Positions 1 through 9,571 of a DNA stretch of 64,000 nucleotides are shown piece by piece; position 1 is the stretch's first letter; each line of letters starts with the position of its first letter. The notes beneath the pieces were generated by a model. The model ran no database searches, had not been told where the DNA came from, and saw only the letters and a list, made by a program, of their open reading frames with translations. The stretch is from Unio delphinus (lineage: Eukaryota; Mollusca; Bivalvia; Unionida; Unionidae). The position numbers and the translations under genes are program-made. The stretch is taken from NCBI GenBank assembly GCA_029339505.1, contig JAQISU010000123.1, positions 4,696,501-4,760,500 on the forward strand. Reading direction: 5' to 3'.

Positions 1-445
1 GCTAGTTTTACAAAAGGAAACAAATTTTAAAACAAGATTGGCATAAGGCACTGTCATTGGGTGAAATTATATAGTCTAGTTTTTCTTAATGGGAGAAACA
101 AATCGTTAAAAAAAAACCCTTCATATGGAAGTAGTGTGTAATGGAAGAGTGGTACTTAAACTGAAGCCAATTTAGAACCAGATATTCATGTCTTTAAAAA
201 TGTACATCAGTTGTTTTTTCTTCAACTTTTTATTCCTCTGAATGCTTTTATATTCATTTTTGCAAATATCTAGCTACCATGTTAATTTTACGAGGAAAAA
301 TATCAAACAAGAGCAATCTGAATTTCAGTGTGTGTATTTGATATTTTATCGTGTTTTTCATTGTTACATTTTCTTAACTTTACTTTTATGTTGCCACCAT
401 ATAGCCACTGTTTTAATATGTTGCTGTAATAAGCTACTATAATTA

Positions 446-476
<31 letters not shown>

Positions 477-844
477 ACACACACACACACACACCATAAT
501 TTTAGTACATTAAAGTATATATTTTTGCAATATTTAGTTTTCATGAAGATTTGGTTAATTTAAGATGCTAAACTTGCAGTATATACTTTTAATGAGCATT
601 TTTAATTCTTACAGGATATTTACAATTGTATTTTGTATTTTTATATTAAATCACAACATTGGCATACACATCATGCATAATGGATTGTCCACTTTATCCA
701 TTTGACATGTACAAGCAATTAAGTGTCTACTATGAATAGTGGTTGTCCAGTACCTTTGGTTGATTTCCTGCAAGGCTAGTGGACATCCACTTTTTTACGT
801 TTTATGGCAATCCTCACTGAATTTATTGCATTTTCTCCATGAGC
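1..844. other. Non-coding stretch, probably KAT2 intron
   Basis: AT-rich sequence with no exon-like open frame that I recognise. It contains a (CTA)n/(CA)n microsatellite at about 444-494. Because KAT2 exons on the plus strand begin at 3847, this is most simply intron sequence of that gene, whose earlier exons lie left of the window. Confidence 0.5.
444..494. repeat. (CTA)n then (CA)n microsatellite
   Basis: Trinucleotide ACT/CTA units run directly into a CA dinucleotide run. Open frames crossing it are low-complexity artefacts. Confidence 0.9.
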
Positions 845-1180
845 TGACCTATCATTCTGGTGGCCTGGTAAGTGTGTCTGCCTTGGATGCAGGAAGTTAT
901 AGGTTAGAACCCCAGCCAAGTCATTGCAAAAGACTTATAAAAATAGTATTAGCAGCTGCCTCACTTAATGCTCAACATTAAGAGATTAGTGTAAGAACTG
1001 GTCGGTCTGGTGTCAGGATAATATGGCTGGGTGGGAGATGATGTTATGTCTGCAGCATGATGCCACATTGCTAGACATCACCATAAACTGCCCCACGGCA
1101 ACCATGGTAGTGATACAAGTAAAACTGTTAAAACTACTTTAAAAAGCACACATGCAAGCATGCACACACACACATACACA
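845..1180 (+). mobile_element. SINE-B copy 1 (tRNA-derived, degenerate head)
   Basis: The stretch shares its whole layout with the better-preserved copy at 60786-61097: a tRNA-like head with a decayed B-box, a body containing the block GGTCTGGTGTCAGGATAA, then ATAAACTGC and a CA-rich tail. The A-box and B-box have several substitutions, so this is an old copy. Family name unknown to me; I call it SINE-B here. Confidence 0.75.
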
Positions 1181-1689
1181 CAGATGGGAGAAACCACTAC
1201 TCTGTAATTCCAACCAGCAGGTCTCAATTTCATACCTTTACCTGCACAAACAATACAGTAATAACATTTCTTGTGACATTTTTTACATGTTCTGTGGTTA
1301 TTTTTTTTTTGCACACACTCCTTAAAAAGGATAATCAGGTCCAAAGGTAAAAGTTTTTAAAACAATATTCTCTTGTCATTCCAGAACAGTTTTTCAGGAT
1401 TTGTCATGTGCATTATGAGAATGTGCTGTTATGATGGAGAAAATGTACTGTACTAAGAGAATATACCAAAGGAAATTGTATTGGAATAAACTGACCATAA
1501 TACCCAATACTAAAATACTTCAGTGATTATGCAATTTTGTCCCTTCACCTATAACACAAACTTGCAGTTATAACTTTGTTTGAGCTGTTGGCACAAGAAT
1601 GCATTCTTAGTAGAGTCAGTGTAAAAACAGTAATGATATAGTAAAGGTCAACATGTATCTAGTTGTTGAGAACATGTGATCAATTAATT

Positions 1690-1925
1690 TGTATTTTTGA
1701 TACCACATTGTGGGTCCCAAGCAGCTGAGTGGACCCAGGCACTTTACGCAAGTCCTGAGGCTCAGTCAGTGTGCACTGGGTATATGAGAAAGCTTACCAG
1801 TAGCTTCCCCAGTTCTTCCCAGGGCATTCCTTGGTTAATCCTACAATTGGTAAACTGGTGGCCATAATTAGACCATCTTTGATGGAAAATGTCTGAATAA
1901 AGTAGTGCATGTTATCAGTTACAGT
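1690..1925 (+). mobile_element. Possible degenerate SINE-A remnant
   Basis: The words TATGAGAAAGCTTACCAGTA and GTTCTTCCCAG resemble the body of the SINE-A copies at 12319, 27192 and 27687, but the rest of the alignment is poor. The flanking 1181-1689 and 1926-2559 hold nothing I can identify. Confidence 0.35.
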
Positions 1926-2559
1926 GTTTTCATGCTAATAATTAAATTTGATTTCTTTTTTTTTGTTTTGTTTAATAAATGCTCTATCACATTGCTAAAC
2001 TTGTTATATTCAGCGAAGTACCTAAATATTCTCACAGGATTATTTTCTTGGAACTGGATCTTATCTCATACACAATACATGTGAATTTTAGTGGACATAT
2101 TTTTGAACATTAAACAATATTATGTACCACTTAACAAGAACTTTATGCACTTAAGCTGTAACTCTTCTGACCGCTTAGTTCCACACATGCTGTAGTGGAT
2201 AGACACTATTACACAACTATATTGCTGCACCTTTCTAAATATGGGCTATGAAACTTAACCTGTTCACTATGAACCATGATAAGGACATCTACAATGACCA
2301 AAATAAACAGTCTGTGATGAGCAATGGTATACATGGAATAATTTCAACCATGGGAATGTAGATTTTCAAGAATCATAGCCTTATTCTTGTCTGTTTTTGT
2401 CTGTCTGTCCATCACACTGGTTAAATTTCAGGAATGGAGGGGTCTGTATTGTGCATTTAAGTAACTAGATAAAAGCCTGTACAGCGAGATTTCTTTTTTC
2501 AACTGATATAGTGTAAGATGCAAACCATGGTTTTATGACAAAAGGTGAAAGGCAACATT

Positions 2560-3590
2560 GCAGTTTTGGTCTTCTTTGCCATTAAGTACAATGAATAAAT
2601 GCAGTTTTGGTCTTCTTTGCCATTATATACACTGAATGAATACAGTTTTGGTCTTCTTTGCCATTAAATACAATGAATGAATGCAGTTTTGGTCTTCTTT
2701 GCCATTAAGTACACAGAATGAATGCAGTTTTGGTCTTCTTTGCCATTAAGTACAATGAATGAATGCAGTTTTGGTCTTCTTTGCCATTAAGAACAATGAA
2801 TGAATGCAGCTTGGGTCTTCTTTGCCATTAAGTACAATGAATGAATGCAGTTTTGGTCTTCTTTGCCATTAAGTACAATGAATGAATGCAGTTTTGGTCT
2901 TCTTTGCCATTATGTACACTGAATGAATACAGTTTTGGTCTTCTTTGCCATTAAGTACAATGAATGAATGCAGTTTTGGTCTTCTTTGCCATTGAGTACA
3001 CTGAATGAATGCAGTTTTGGTCTTCTTTGCCATTATGTACACTGAATGAATGCAGTTTTGGTCTTCTTTGCCATTAAGTACAATGAATGAATGCAGTTTT
3101 GGTCTTCTTTGCCATTAAGTACACTGAATGAATACAGTTTTGGTCTTCTTTGCCATTATGTACAATGAATGAATGCAGTTTTAGTCTTCTTTGCCATTAT
3201 GTACAATGAATGAATACAGTTTTGGTCTTCTTTGCCATTATGTACAATGAATGAATGCAGTTTTGGTCTTTGCCATTATGTACACTGAATGAATACAGTT
3301 TTGGTCTTCTTTGCCATTAAGTACAATGAATGAATGCAGTTTTGGTCTTCTTTGCCATTAAGTACAATGAATGAATGCAGTTTTTGTCTTCTTTGCCATT
3401 AAGTACACAGAATGAATGCAGTTTTGGTCTTCTTTGCCATTATGTACACAGAATGAATACAGTTTTGTTCTTCTTTGCCATTAAGTACACTGAATGAATG
3501 CAGTTTTGGTCTTCTTTGCCATTATGTACACTGAATGAATGCAGTTTTGTTCTTCTTTGCCATTAAGTACACTGAATGAATAGTTTTGGG
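2560..3590. repeat. 41-bp minisatellite, about 25 copies
   Basis: A head-to-tail array whose unit begins GCAGTTTTGGTCTTCTTTGC and ends near AATGAATGAAT; unit length is 41 bp by direct count. Copies differ at a few sites (AAGTACA/ATGTACA, CAATG/CACTG/CACAG). One copy near 3260 has an internal deletion (GGTCTTTGCC). The array sits in the intron just upstream of the first visible KAT2 exon. Confidence 0.95.
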
Positions 3591-3846
3591 AAAGGATGTA
3601 GTATGGAACATTCTCGTATCTGAATTTTGTGTTTAGGTCCTTTCAATCACCTATAATCCATGAACACATTTCTAATTTATAAAGGAGTACAACCTTTTGT
3701 AAGTAAACAAACCTTCTTTGTTGTTCTTCTTCCATGAAAGATTTTTTCACATAAAATTACACACATGTACAGTTTTGAGTAAATCCTGCTGTAGCATTTT
3801 GTCATCGAATTTTTTAGATGTATACATGTATTCTGTATTTTATCAG

Positions 3847-3913
3847 GAAAGAGACAGTGATTGACCCAGATCAGCTATACAACACCCTCAAAGTTATTCT
3901 TAACCAAGTCAAG
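3847..3913 (+). CDS. KAT2: KAT2 (GCN5/PCAF-type) exon, start of bromodomain region
   Basis: A 67-bp internal exon preceded by TATCAG and followed by GTAAAG. In the frame that joins the next exon at phase 0 it reads KETVIDPDQLYNTLKVILNQ followed by VK, matching the DPDQLY...LK..L.QVK start of the KAT2A/KAT2B bromodomain. KAT2 proteins acetylate histone H3 in SAGA/ATAC-type coactivator complexes in the nucleus; the bromodomain binds acetyl-lysine. The catalytic acetyltransferase domain would lie left of the window. I cannot tell whether the gene should be called KAT2A or KAT2B, since many invertebrates have a single copy. Confidence 0.9.
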
Positions 3914-5012
3914 GTAAAGTGGAAATGTTTGTAAGGTCACTTAATGTGTGAATTTACACAAGTTTTAATTATTGACAGAGAAATAATCCACATTATTCCT
4001 TTTCATTAATCTGGATCCTCGTACAGAGGAATGGCACCATAAAAAAAAAACATATTTACATTGTTTCTGTAGTTGACATTGATACTGCAATTTTATTTGT
4101 TGTATATGTAAAAGTAAAAAGTTGTTTGCAATGTATTTACGAAGGTTTAATTCATGGTCACGTCACGTTAAGAAGTTCTAGTTTATTTTAAACACCTGAA
4201 ACTGATAAAATTAATTAAATGACCTTTCATATAATGAAATACACAGTTGATTTGTATTGTTGATATGAATTTCATCAATGCTGTAATCCATGTTCTAGAG
4301 GAATATTGAAAATACTGTAGGACAATCTATATGTCCAATATCTTTTTGCATGCTTTAAAAAGGCTTCAGATGTAAAATGAAGCCATTTGGACCACCTTGT
4401 AGCCCAGGTATTTTTAATTCTACATCACAAAAACTTTATTGATGTCACAACAGCTTGGCATGTCATCACTAACATAAAGCAACATTTTGAAGCTATTGAA
4501 ACACATTATTTTTATTTTTGAATCTTTTCCTTAAAATGTTCCATGAATAACATTAAAAATTAAGACGATCATTTATCAAATAGTTAAAATATCAAGTATT
4601 ATATTCAGGAACTATTTTCTTTACAGAAAATCCATTCATTGTAAAGCCAGCTGGATTGTCATCTTCTAAAACTTTAGCAATATAACACTATAGATAACTA
4701 CCATGTCTGTTTAAGAAGTGTCCGAGTTACATCACTAAGCAGAAATGGTGAGGATATTCCAGTTGTACCTTAATGGAGTTACAAAGCACATCTTATTAAT
4801 TTGTATGATGTAACTTCCATAACTTGTGAAATACTGTATTTATGAACAAAATTTATTCTGATGACAAATTCTGGTATCAAATAACCTGTGTATCATGAAA
4901 TTATTTCTGATATATAGACAGTCATTACCGTTTTTTTTTCTTCTTCTAATTATTTATCATTAAGTCATAGCCTGATGTTTGAAAAGATATAAAAAAAATA
5001 TGATTCTTTCAG
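3914..5012 (+). other. KAT2 intron
   Basis: A 1.1-kb GT-AG intron between two KAT2 exons, AT-rich. A short poly-pyrimidine stretch (ATTCTTTCAG) precedes the acceptor at 5011-5012. I see no mobile element in it. Confidence 0.85.
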
Positions 5013-5097
5013 ACCCATTCAAGTGCCTGGCCATTTCTAAAGCCTGTGGATAAGTCTGAAGCACCTGATTATTATGACCATATTAGGTTTCCGATGG
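5013..5097 (+). CDS. KAT2: KAT2 exon, middle of bromodomain
   Basis: An 85-bp exon beginning [20 protein letters not shown] and ending at the first base of the codon after PM. The WPF and the PDYYD...I.FPM blocks are the bromodomain ZA-loop landmarks of KAT2. The acceptor AG is at 5011-5012 and the donor GT at 5098-5099 (ATGG|GTAAGC). The last base joins AT at the start of the next exon to make a GAT (Asp) codon, giving the family's PMDLKTM junction. The last 31 bases plus the donor are copied downstream in tandem; see the repeat at 5067-5312. Confidence 0.9.
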
Positions 5098-5312
5098 GTA
5101 AGCAGTTGATTATTATGACCATATTAGGTTTCCGATGGGTAAGCAGTTGATTATTATGACCATATTAGGTTTCCGATGGGTAAGCAGTTGATTATTATGA
5201 CCATATTAGGTTTCCGATGGGTAAGCAGTTGATTATTATGACCATATTAGGTTTCCATTGGGTATGCAGTTCATTATTATGACCATATTCGGTTTCCAAT
5301 GGGTAAGCAGTG
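5067..5312 (+). repeat. 41-bp tandem duplication of exon end plus splice donor, 6 copies
   Basis: The unit GATTATTATGACCATATTAG... through GGTAAGCAGTT is 41 bp. Copies start at 5067, 5108, 5149, 5190, 5231 and 5272. The first four are identical; copies 5 and 6 differ by a few bases (donor GTATGC in copy 5). Each copy carries the 31-bp exon end and a splice donor. Because 41 is not a multiple of 3, use of any donor after the first breaks the bromodomain frame: the second leads to a TGA just inside the next exon, and the later ones read through an in-frame TGA at the third copy. Confidence 0.95.
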
Positions 5313-5634
5313 GATGGTACTAAAGCTGCCTTAAAAAGTAATTACTTTTTTCATTTTCTTGTGCTGTACAAGATTTAATTTACCCACACCCCAATTTGAG
5401 ACAAAGTTTAATTCAGTATCAAGGTACTTTTATTCAAATTCATTTGAATGTCTAATTCAATAGCCAGCTATGTGTATCCAAATGAACATTCATTCAGTAA
5501 AATTTTAAATAATGTAGAATTCAAGAGTCAGCTATGTATATCCAATAGTTTGAACAATTGAACAAATTCTTAAAGTTATGTTAAAAATCCTAATCACACA
5601 GACACACACATAATGCCTCAGTGCTATGTATCTT

Positions 5635-5722
5635 TATAAACTGCCAAACCACAGACATCATAGTGATAAGACTAAATTTTTTAAAAAGCTATGTTACAAA
5701 TCCAAATCCAAATAACACACTC
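5635..5722 (+). mobile_element. SINE-B 3' fragment
   Basis: ATAAACTGCCAAACCACAGA, then CATCATAGTGATAAGACT and AATCCAAATAACACAC, match the last 90 bp of the copy at 60786-61097. It lacks the tRNA head, as expected of a 5'-truncated retrocopy. It lies in the intron between the second and third visible KAT2 exons. The rest of this intron (5313-6711) is AT-rich and, apart from the 87-bp repeat at 6118, unremarkable. Confidence 0.7.
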
Positions 5723-6117
5723 TCAAGACTGGTTACTTTGTTATCTCCCATGAATAGAATTGTATTATGAATTTATTGTGGATATTTGTATATAATATCT
5801 TGCTCCATTAGTGGTTATGTTTGATCTGTTTGGATCATCATGTATAATTTCCTTGTATTGTGAACATCACCTCCACATCCTTATAAACAGACCCTTGAAA
5901 TAACCGACCAATTGATATTCATAAACAAGGTTTATGAATAACAAGGTTGTTTTATGTATCATTATCTTGTTTTTGGGGAACATCAAATTTCTTGCCACTG
6001 ATTAGGCACCTGAACCATTTACCTATGCCACCTGTGTGGTTGGTATATTTAGCAGTCAGTTATAATATGAGCAATATGTGTCCAGTTCTCATATTGAGGA
6101 GTATTATGGTATAGTAT

Positions 6118-6315
6118 TGAACAGTTGGTTTAGTTTACCGTGGGTCATAATAAAGAGGAATTTGAGTACTGTTGAGGAATATTTTGGGTGTCACTTGTAT
6201 AGTTGGTTTAGACTGCCATGGGTTATAATAAGAGTAATTTGAATACTGTTGATTAATATTTTGGGTGTCACTTGTACAGTTGGTTTAGTTTGCCATGGGT
6301 TATAATAAGATTAAT
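6118..6315 (+). repeat. Imperfect 85-90 bp tandem repeat, about 2.4 copies
   Basis: The string GTTGGTTTAG..GCCATGGGTTATAATAA recurs three times, with TTTTGGGTGTCACTTGTA between repeats. Intronic. Confidence 0.8.
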
Positions 6316-6711
6316 ACATTTACTGTTTTCGTATAGAGAAGTATTTTGACATATTTATATTACAACATTCATACAAGTGATTATTTAAACTATAAGTGGA
6401 TCATGACATGGTTTTCAACCTCTTCTTCAGTTTTGTCAAAAATATGGTCATCTTGTTGCAGATAAGAACTGGCAAATTGAGCTTTTAGTGAACCTGTAAA
6501 GTAGTTAACAAAACATTAACTCCCTTGTCAAAAAGTTGGTTACCTCCCTTGTCAGAGCCAAGACAAACTCGATGTATAATGTGTTGAAGTCATTCTGAGG
6601 GATAGATAATTATAGCATTGTAATAGATGCATATTTTTGACATGGGAGTGAGTAATCATAAATCCTCTTTCTTTGACCTATGCACAAACATATTTGTAAC
6701 TTCTGTTGCAG

Positions 6712-6905
6712 ATCTGAAGACAATGACAGAAAGGCTGAAGAACAGATATTATGTTCACAAGAGACTGTTCATCGCAGATATGAATAGGATAATCACGAAC
6801 TGCAGAGCTTACAACAAACCTGAAACTGATTATTACAGATGTGCAAACACTATTGAAAGATTTGTACAAACTAAATGTAGAGAGGCTGGGCTTCTAGATA
6901 AATGA
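6712..6905 (+). CDS. KAT2: KAT2 last exon: end of bromodomain and stop
   Basis: The acceptor is CTGTTGCAG ending at 6711. The exon encodes 63 residues and a TGA at 6903-6905. It starts [19 protein letters not shown], includes [17 protein letters not shown] with the acetyl-lysine-binding Asn/Tyr region (NCRAYN), and ends REAGLLDK, which is the usual KAT2 C-terminus (EAGLIDK-type). The three visible exons together give a bromodomain of normal length with no break. An ATG at 6627 upstream of the acceptor is intronic and not a real start. Confidence 0.93.
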
Positions 6906-8020
6906 CTAAATAATAATCTTATCTTTTCTTCCATCTGATTCACAACAGCAAACTGCAAATGACTCTTTAGATGTCAATGTTCCACATACTTTGCTGCTGA
7001 CTTTATCTCCACATCTGCAAGCATATCAGTTCAGTGAAAGTTGATGTGTTTACAAATACTGCCATAGTTTCTATCATACTACTATACCAGAGTTTCAGCC
7101 ATCATGTGCATTCATATGAGGAGCAAATGTATAACACACTTGTTTAGAATGTTCACCAAGCAGAAACATGCTTCACCATCAAATACATTACTCAATTACA
7201 ATAATGGTATAAAAAAGTAATTATTAGTTCTCAGATAAGACATCTTTATAAGGTTTCTGGTGGTGGTGGTAATGGTGGCAGAAACAGTCTTATTGGTATT
7301 ATGATTTTTTAAAAACATTTCAGGTGGTTACATCATAGTGTGTGCAACACTGTGTTCCACTGAGTCCATAAAATTGTGAAGTAATATAAAATCTTGTTCA
7401 GGTCTAGGCCTTCTAGTTTTTTATTAAAAATATGTCCCTTAGCGAAAAACAAGTAAGTTTGTTCAGGAAAGACTTTTTAATGTTAAGGATGTTGATTGTA
7501 ATTTAATATATCATGTTAATGTTAAGTGTGTTGATTGTTATTTATAATAATGATCAGCTTTCTAATCTCTTTTGATGTTGATGGCTTAAAATTCAAAATT
7601 TAAAGACTGAGTCAATATAACAAAACATTAAAAATGTTTCAGTGTTGTAAAGTCATACGACTATAATATTACAATATGTACAGTAGGACAGTGTTATTAA
7701 ACTAGTTGCAGGCTACTAATTAGAATACTAATAATTAGCCTTATTATCAGATATTCTTATAGATTCTCTTTTCATAAGTTATGGAGTAATTTCACTTTTT
7801 GTGTATTAAATGACTATTTTTTTATCTAGAAACTTCTGATGAATATTTATTTATTAGTCCCCACTCACTCTACTAAAATATTTCTATTACAGATACATTT
7901 TTTTAGGTGTTATGATTGTAAAAGATTCAAGAAGAGTTCATCAATCTCATACTGTCCTTCCTCAGTACCTTAACTTATTAAAAACAAATTGCAATTAAAT
8001 ATAAAGGTATAACCAATAAA
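6906..8020 (+). other. Probable KAT2 3' UTR and flank
   Basis: No coding potential follows the KAT2 stop. The sequence is AT-rich. The first clear AATAAA I see is at 8015-8020, so a 3' UTR of up to about 1.1 kb is possible; a shorter one using a variant signal cannot be excluded. 8021-8251 shows nothing further. Confidence 0.4.
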
Positions 8021-8251
8021 GTAACAAAAAGAAAAGTAGTTATCTTTTTCATAATTCATCATCTTTTGCAAATTATGTGCTTCTAATTCCTCTAAACTGT
8101 CTTACCTTGAACATTTACCCTGTACTTTAAGTTTCAAACTTTTTACTACCTTAGACCTGTCTGGATGTAAGTTCATGAACGTCTTGAAACGGTCTTTTTT
8201 ATGTCACCAGACATGCAAAGTTTCTATGATGTATATAGGAATAATTCAGTC

Positions 8252-8729
8252 CATCTGTCTATCCATCCTTCCATTGGACACACTATCCTGTCCAACCAAC
8301 CTTCAACTGGACACACAGGCCTGTCCATCTATTCTTCCACTGGACACAATTCCATCCATCCATCCATCCTTGCACTAGACAAACAGTCCTGTCCATCTAT
8401 CGTTGCAATGTACACACTGCCCTGTCCATCATATTCCACTGGGAAAACTGTCCTGTTGATCTATCCTTTTATTGGATTGGACACACAGCCCTGTCCTTCC
8501 ATTGGACACAGTCCTGTCCATCTGTCCTTCCACTGGACACTCTCCTGTCCATCCATATTTCACTGGGCACACTGTCCTCTTCATCTAGCCTTCCAATGGA
8601 CACAGTCCTGTCCATTTATCCTCCCATTGGGCACACTGTCCTGCCCATCTATCCTTCCATTGGACACAGTCCTGTCCAACTGTTGTTCCATTGGACAGTC
8701 CTTTCCATCTATCTTTCCATTGGACACAG
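8252..8729. repeat. Degenerate minisatellite, unit 29-37 bp, about 15 copies
   Basis: Units follow the pattern CACAGTCCTGTCCATCTATC plus CTTCCATTGGA, with length varying because short CATC or ATTGG motifs are gained or lost. A plus-strand open frame (8201-8761) across it is an artefact of the repeat. Confidence 0.9.
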
Positions 8730-8838
8730 TCCAACTAAACCCTTTCGAAAATTTCACTTGAAATTCGAGTCATGATTTCTAAGAATATTATTTGAAAAAC
8801 ACTTTGTATTTCCAGAGAAGAATAACTTGAATTAAATA

Positions 8839-8896
<58 letters not shown>
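8839..8896. repeat. (TATC)n microsatellite at Helitron 5' side
   Basis: About 14 CTAT/ATCT units, followed by GAATGAATGTATG and four TTTG units. This juxtaposition with the Helitron leader may be part of the element's 5' end or its insertion site. Confidence 0.9.
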
Positions 8897-9571
8897 GAAT
8901 GAATGTATGTTTGTTTGTTTGTTTGTGTCGTATGCGTTCCTATACCGTTCATCCGATTGCGATTAAACTTTGGTGAGTTGTTCTGCGCACGCCCGCGAAG
9001 GTTTCTGACTTAGTACAACCATTAAAATTGTAACAATTAACAAATGTGTTTTTGCGACATTTACCGTGTGTTGGCTGTGAACTGTAGGCGCCTTTAGATA
9101 CGTCACGTGATCTAGCACTAGGCGCCTTTAGATACGTCACGTGATCGAACAGTAGGCGCCTTAGATACGTCACGTGATCGAACAGTAGGCGCCTTAGATA
9201 CGTCACGTGATCGAATACGGTCTGTAGCGATACCTAATTTCGTGTGTCTTCGGTGTGAACTGTAGGCGACTAAGATACGTCATGTTTACTTAGTTACGTT
9301 TTGTTCGCGCCTTGGTTACGTCAAACAATCGCGGTGTGAATTTGTACGTCACGTGATCGAACAGTAGGCGCCTTAAATACGTCACGTGATCGAACACGGT
9401 CTGGATTGGCTGAAACTATGATGACGTAAATCAACAACTGTATGAAATTCATAATCGGTGTACGTCATGTTTACTTAGTTACGTTTGGTTTGCGTTTTGG
9501 TTACGTCAAACAATCGCGGTGTGAATTTGTAATAGTCGTAACAAAGCATTACTTTCGCTGTCTAATCAATT
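8897..9571 (+). promoter_or_regulatory. Helitron 5' leader
   Basis: The stretch TTTGTTTGTTTG ... CCGTTCATCCGATTGCGATT ... TTTGGTGAG precedes the Rep reading frame, in the style of autonomous Helitron leaders known from other animals (established for the family, recognised by layout rather than alignment). It is noticeably richer in CG and CACGTG than its surroundings. It contains the repeat block at 9086-9400 and a duplicated segment (TACGTCATGTTTACTTAGTT at about 9275 and 9461, each followed by CAAACAATCGCGGTGTGAAT). Confidence 0.6.
9086..9400 (+). repeat. 33-34 bp repeats carrying ACGTCACGTGATC
   Basis: A unit of the form GTAGGCGCCTTAGATACGTC + ACGTGATCGAACA occurs four times in tandem (about 9086-9215) and twice more at about 9345-9400. 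Each unit holds TACGTCACGTGA, a fused CRE-like (ACGTCA) and E-box (CACGTG) core. A bZIP/bHLH-bound promoter or an origin-like array for the Helitron is possible, but this is inference. A minus-strand open frame across it (8949-9206) is repeat-derived and not a gene. Confidence 0.75.

Noticed and set aside
2560..3590. CRISPR-like array
   Set aside because: The repeats are contiguous 41-bp units with no unique spacers, in an intron of an animal gene.
6627..6711. ATG at 6627 as the start of a short bromodomain protein
   Set aside because: A good acceptor at 6710-6711 and exact phase with the exon at 5013-5097 show that 6627-6711 is intron.
8201..8761. 186-codon plus-strand frame
   Set aside because: It lies entirely in the CCATTGGACAC minisatellite and has no independent protein signal.
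8949..9206. 85-codon minus-strand frame with repeated YLRRLLFDH
   Set aside because: It is the complement of the CRE/E-box repeats in the Helitron leader.
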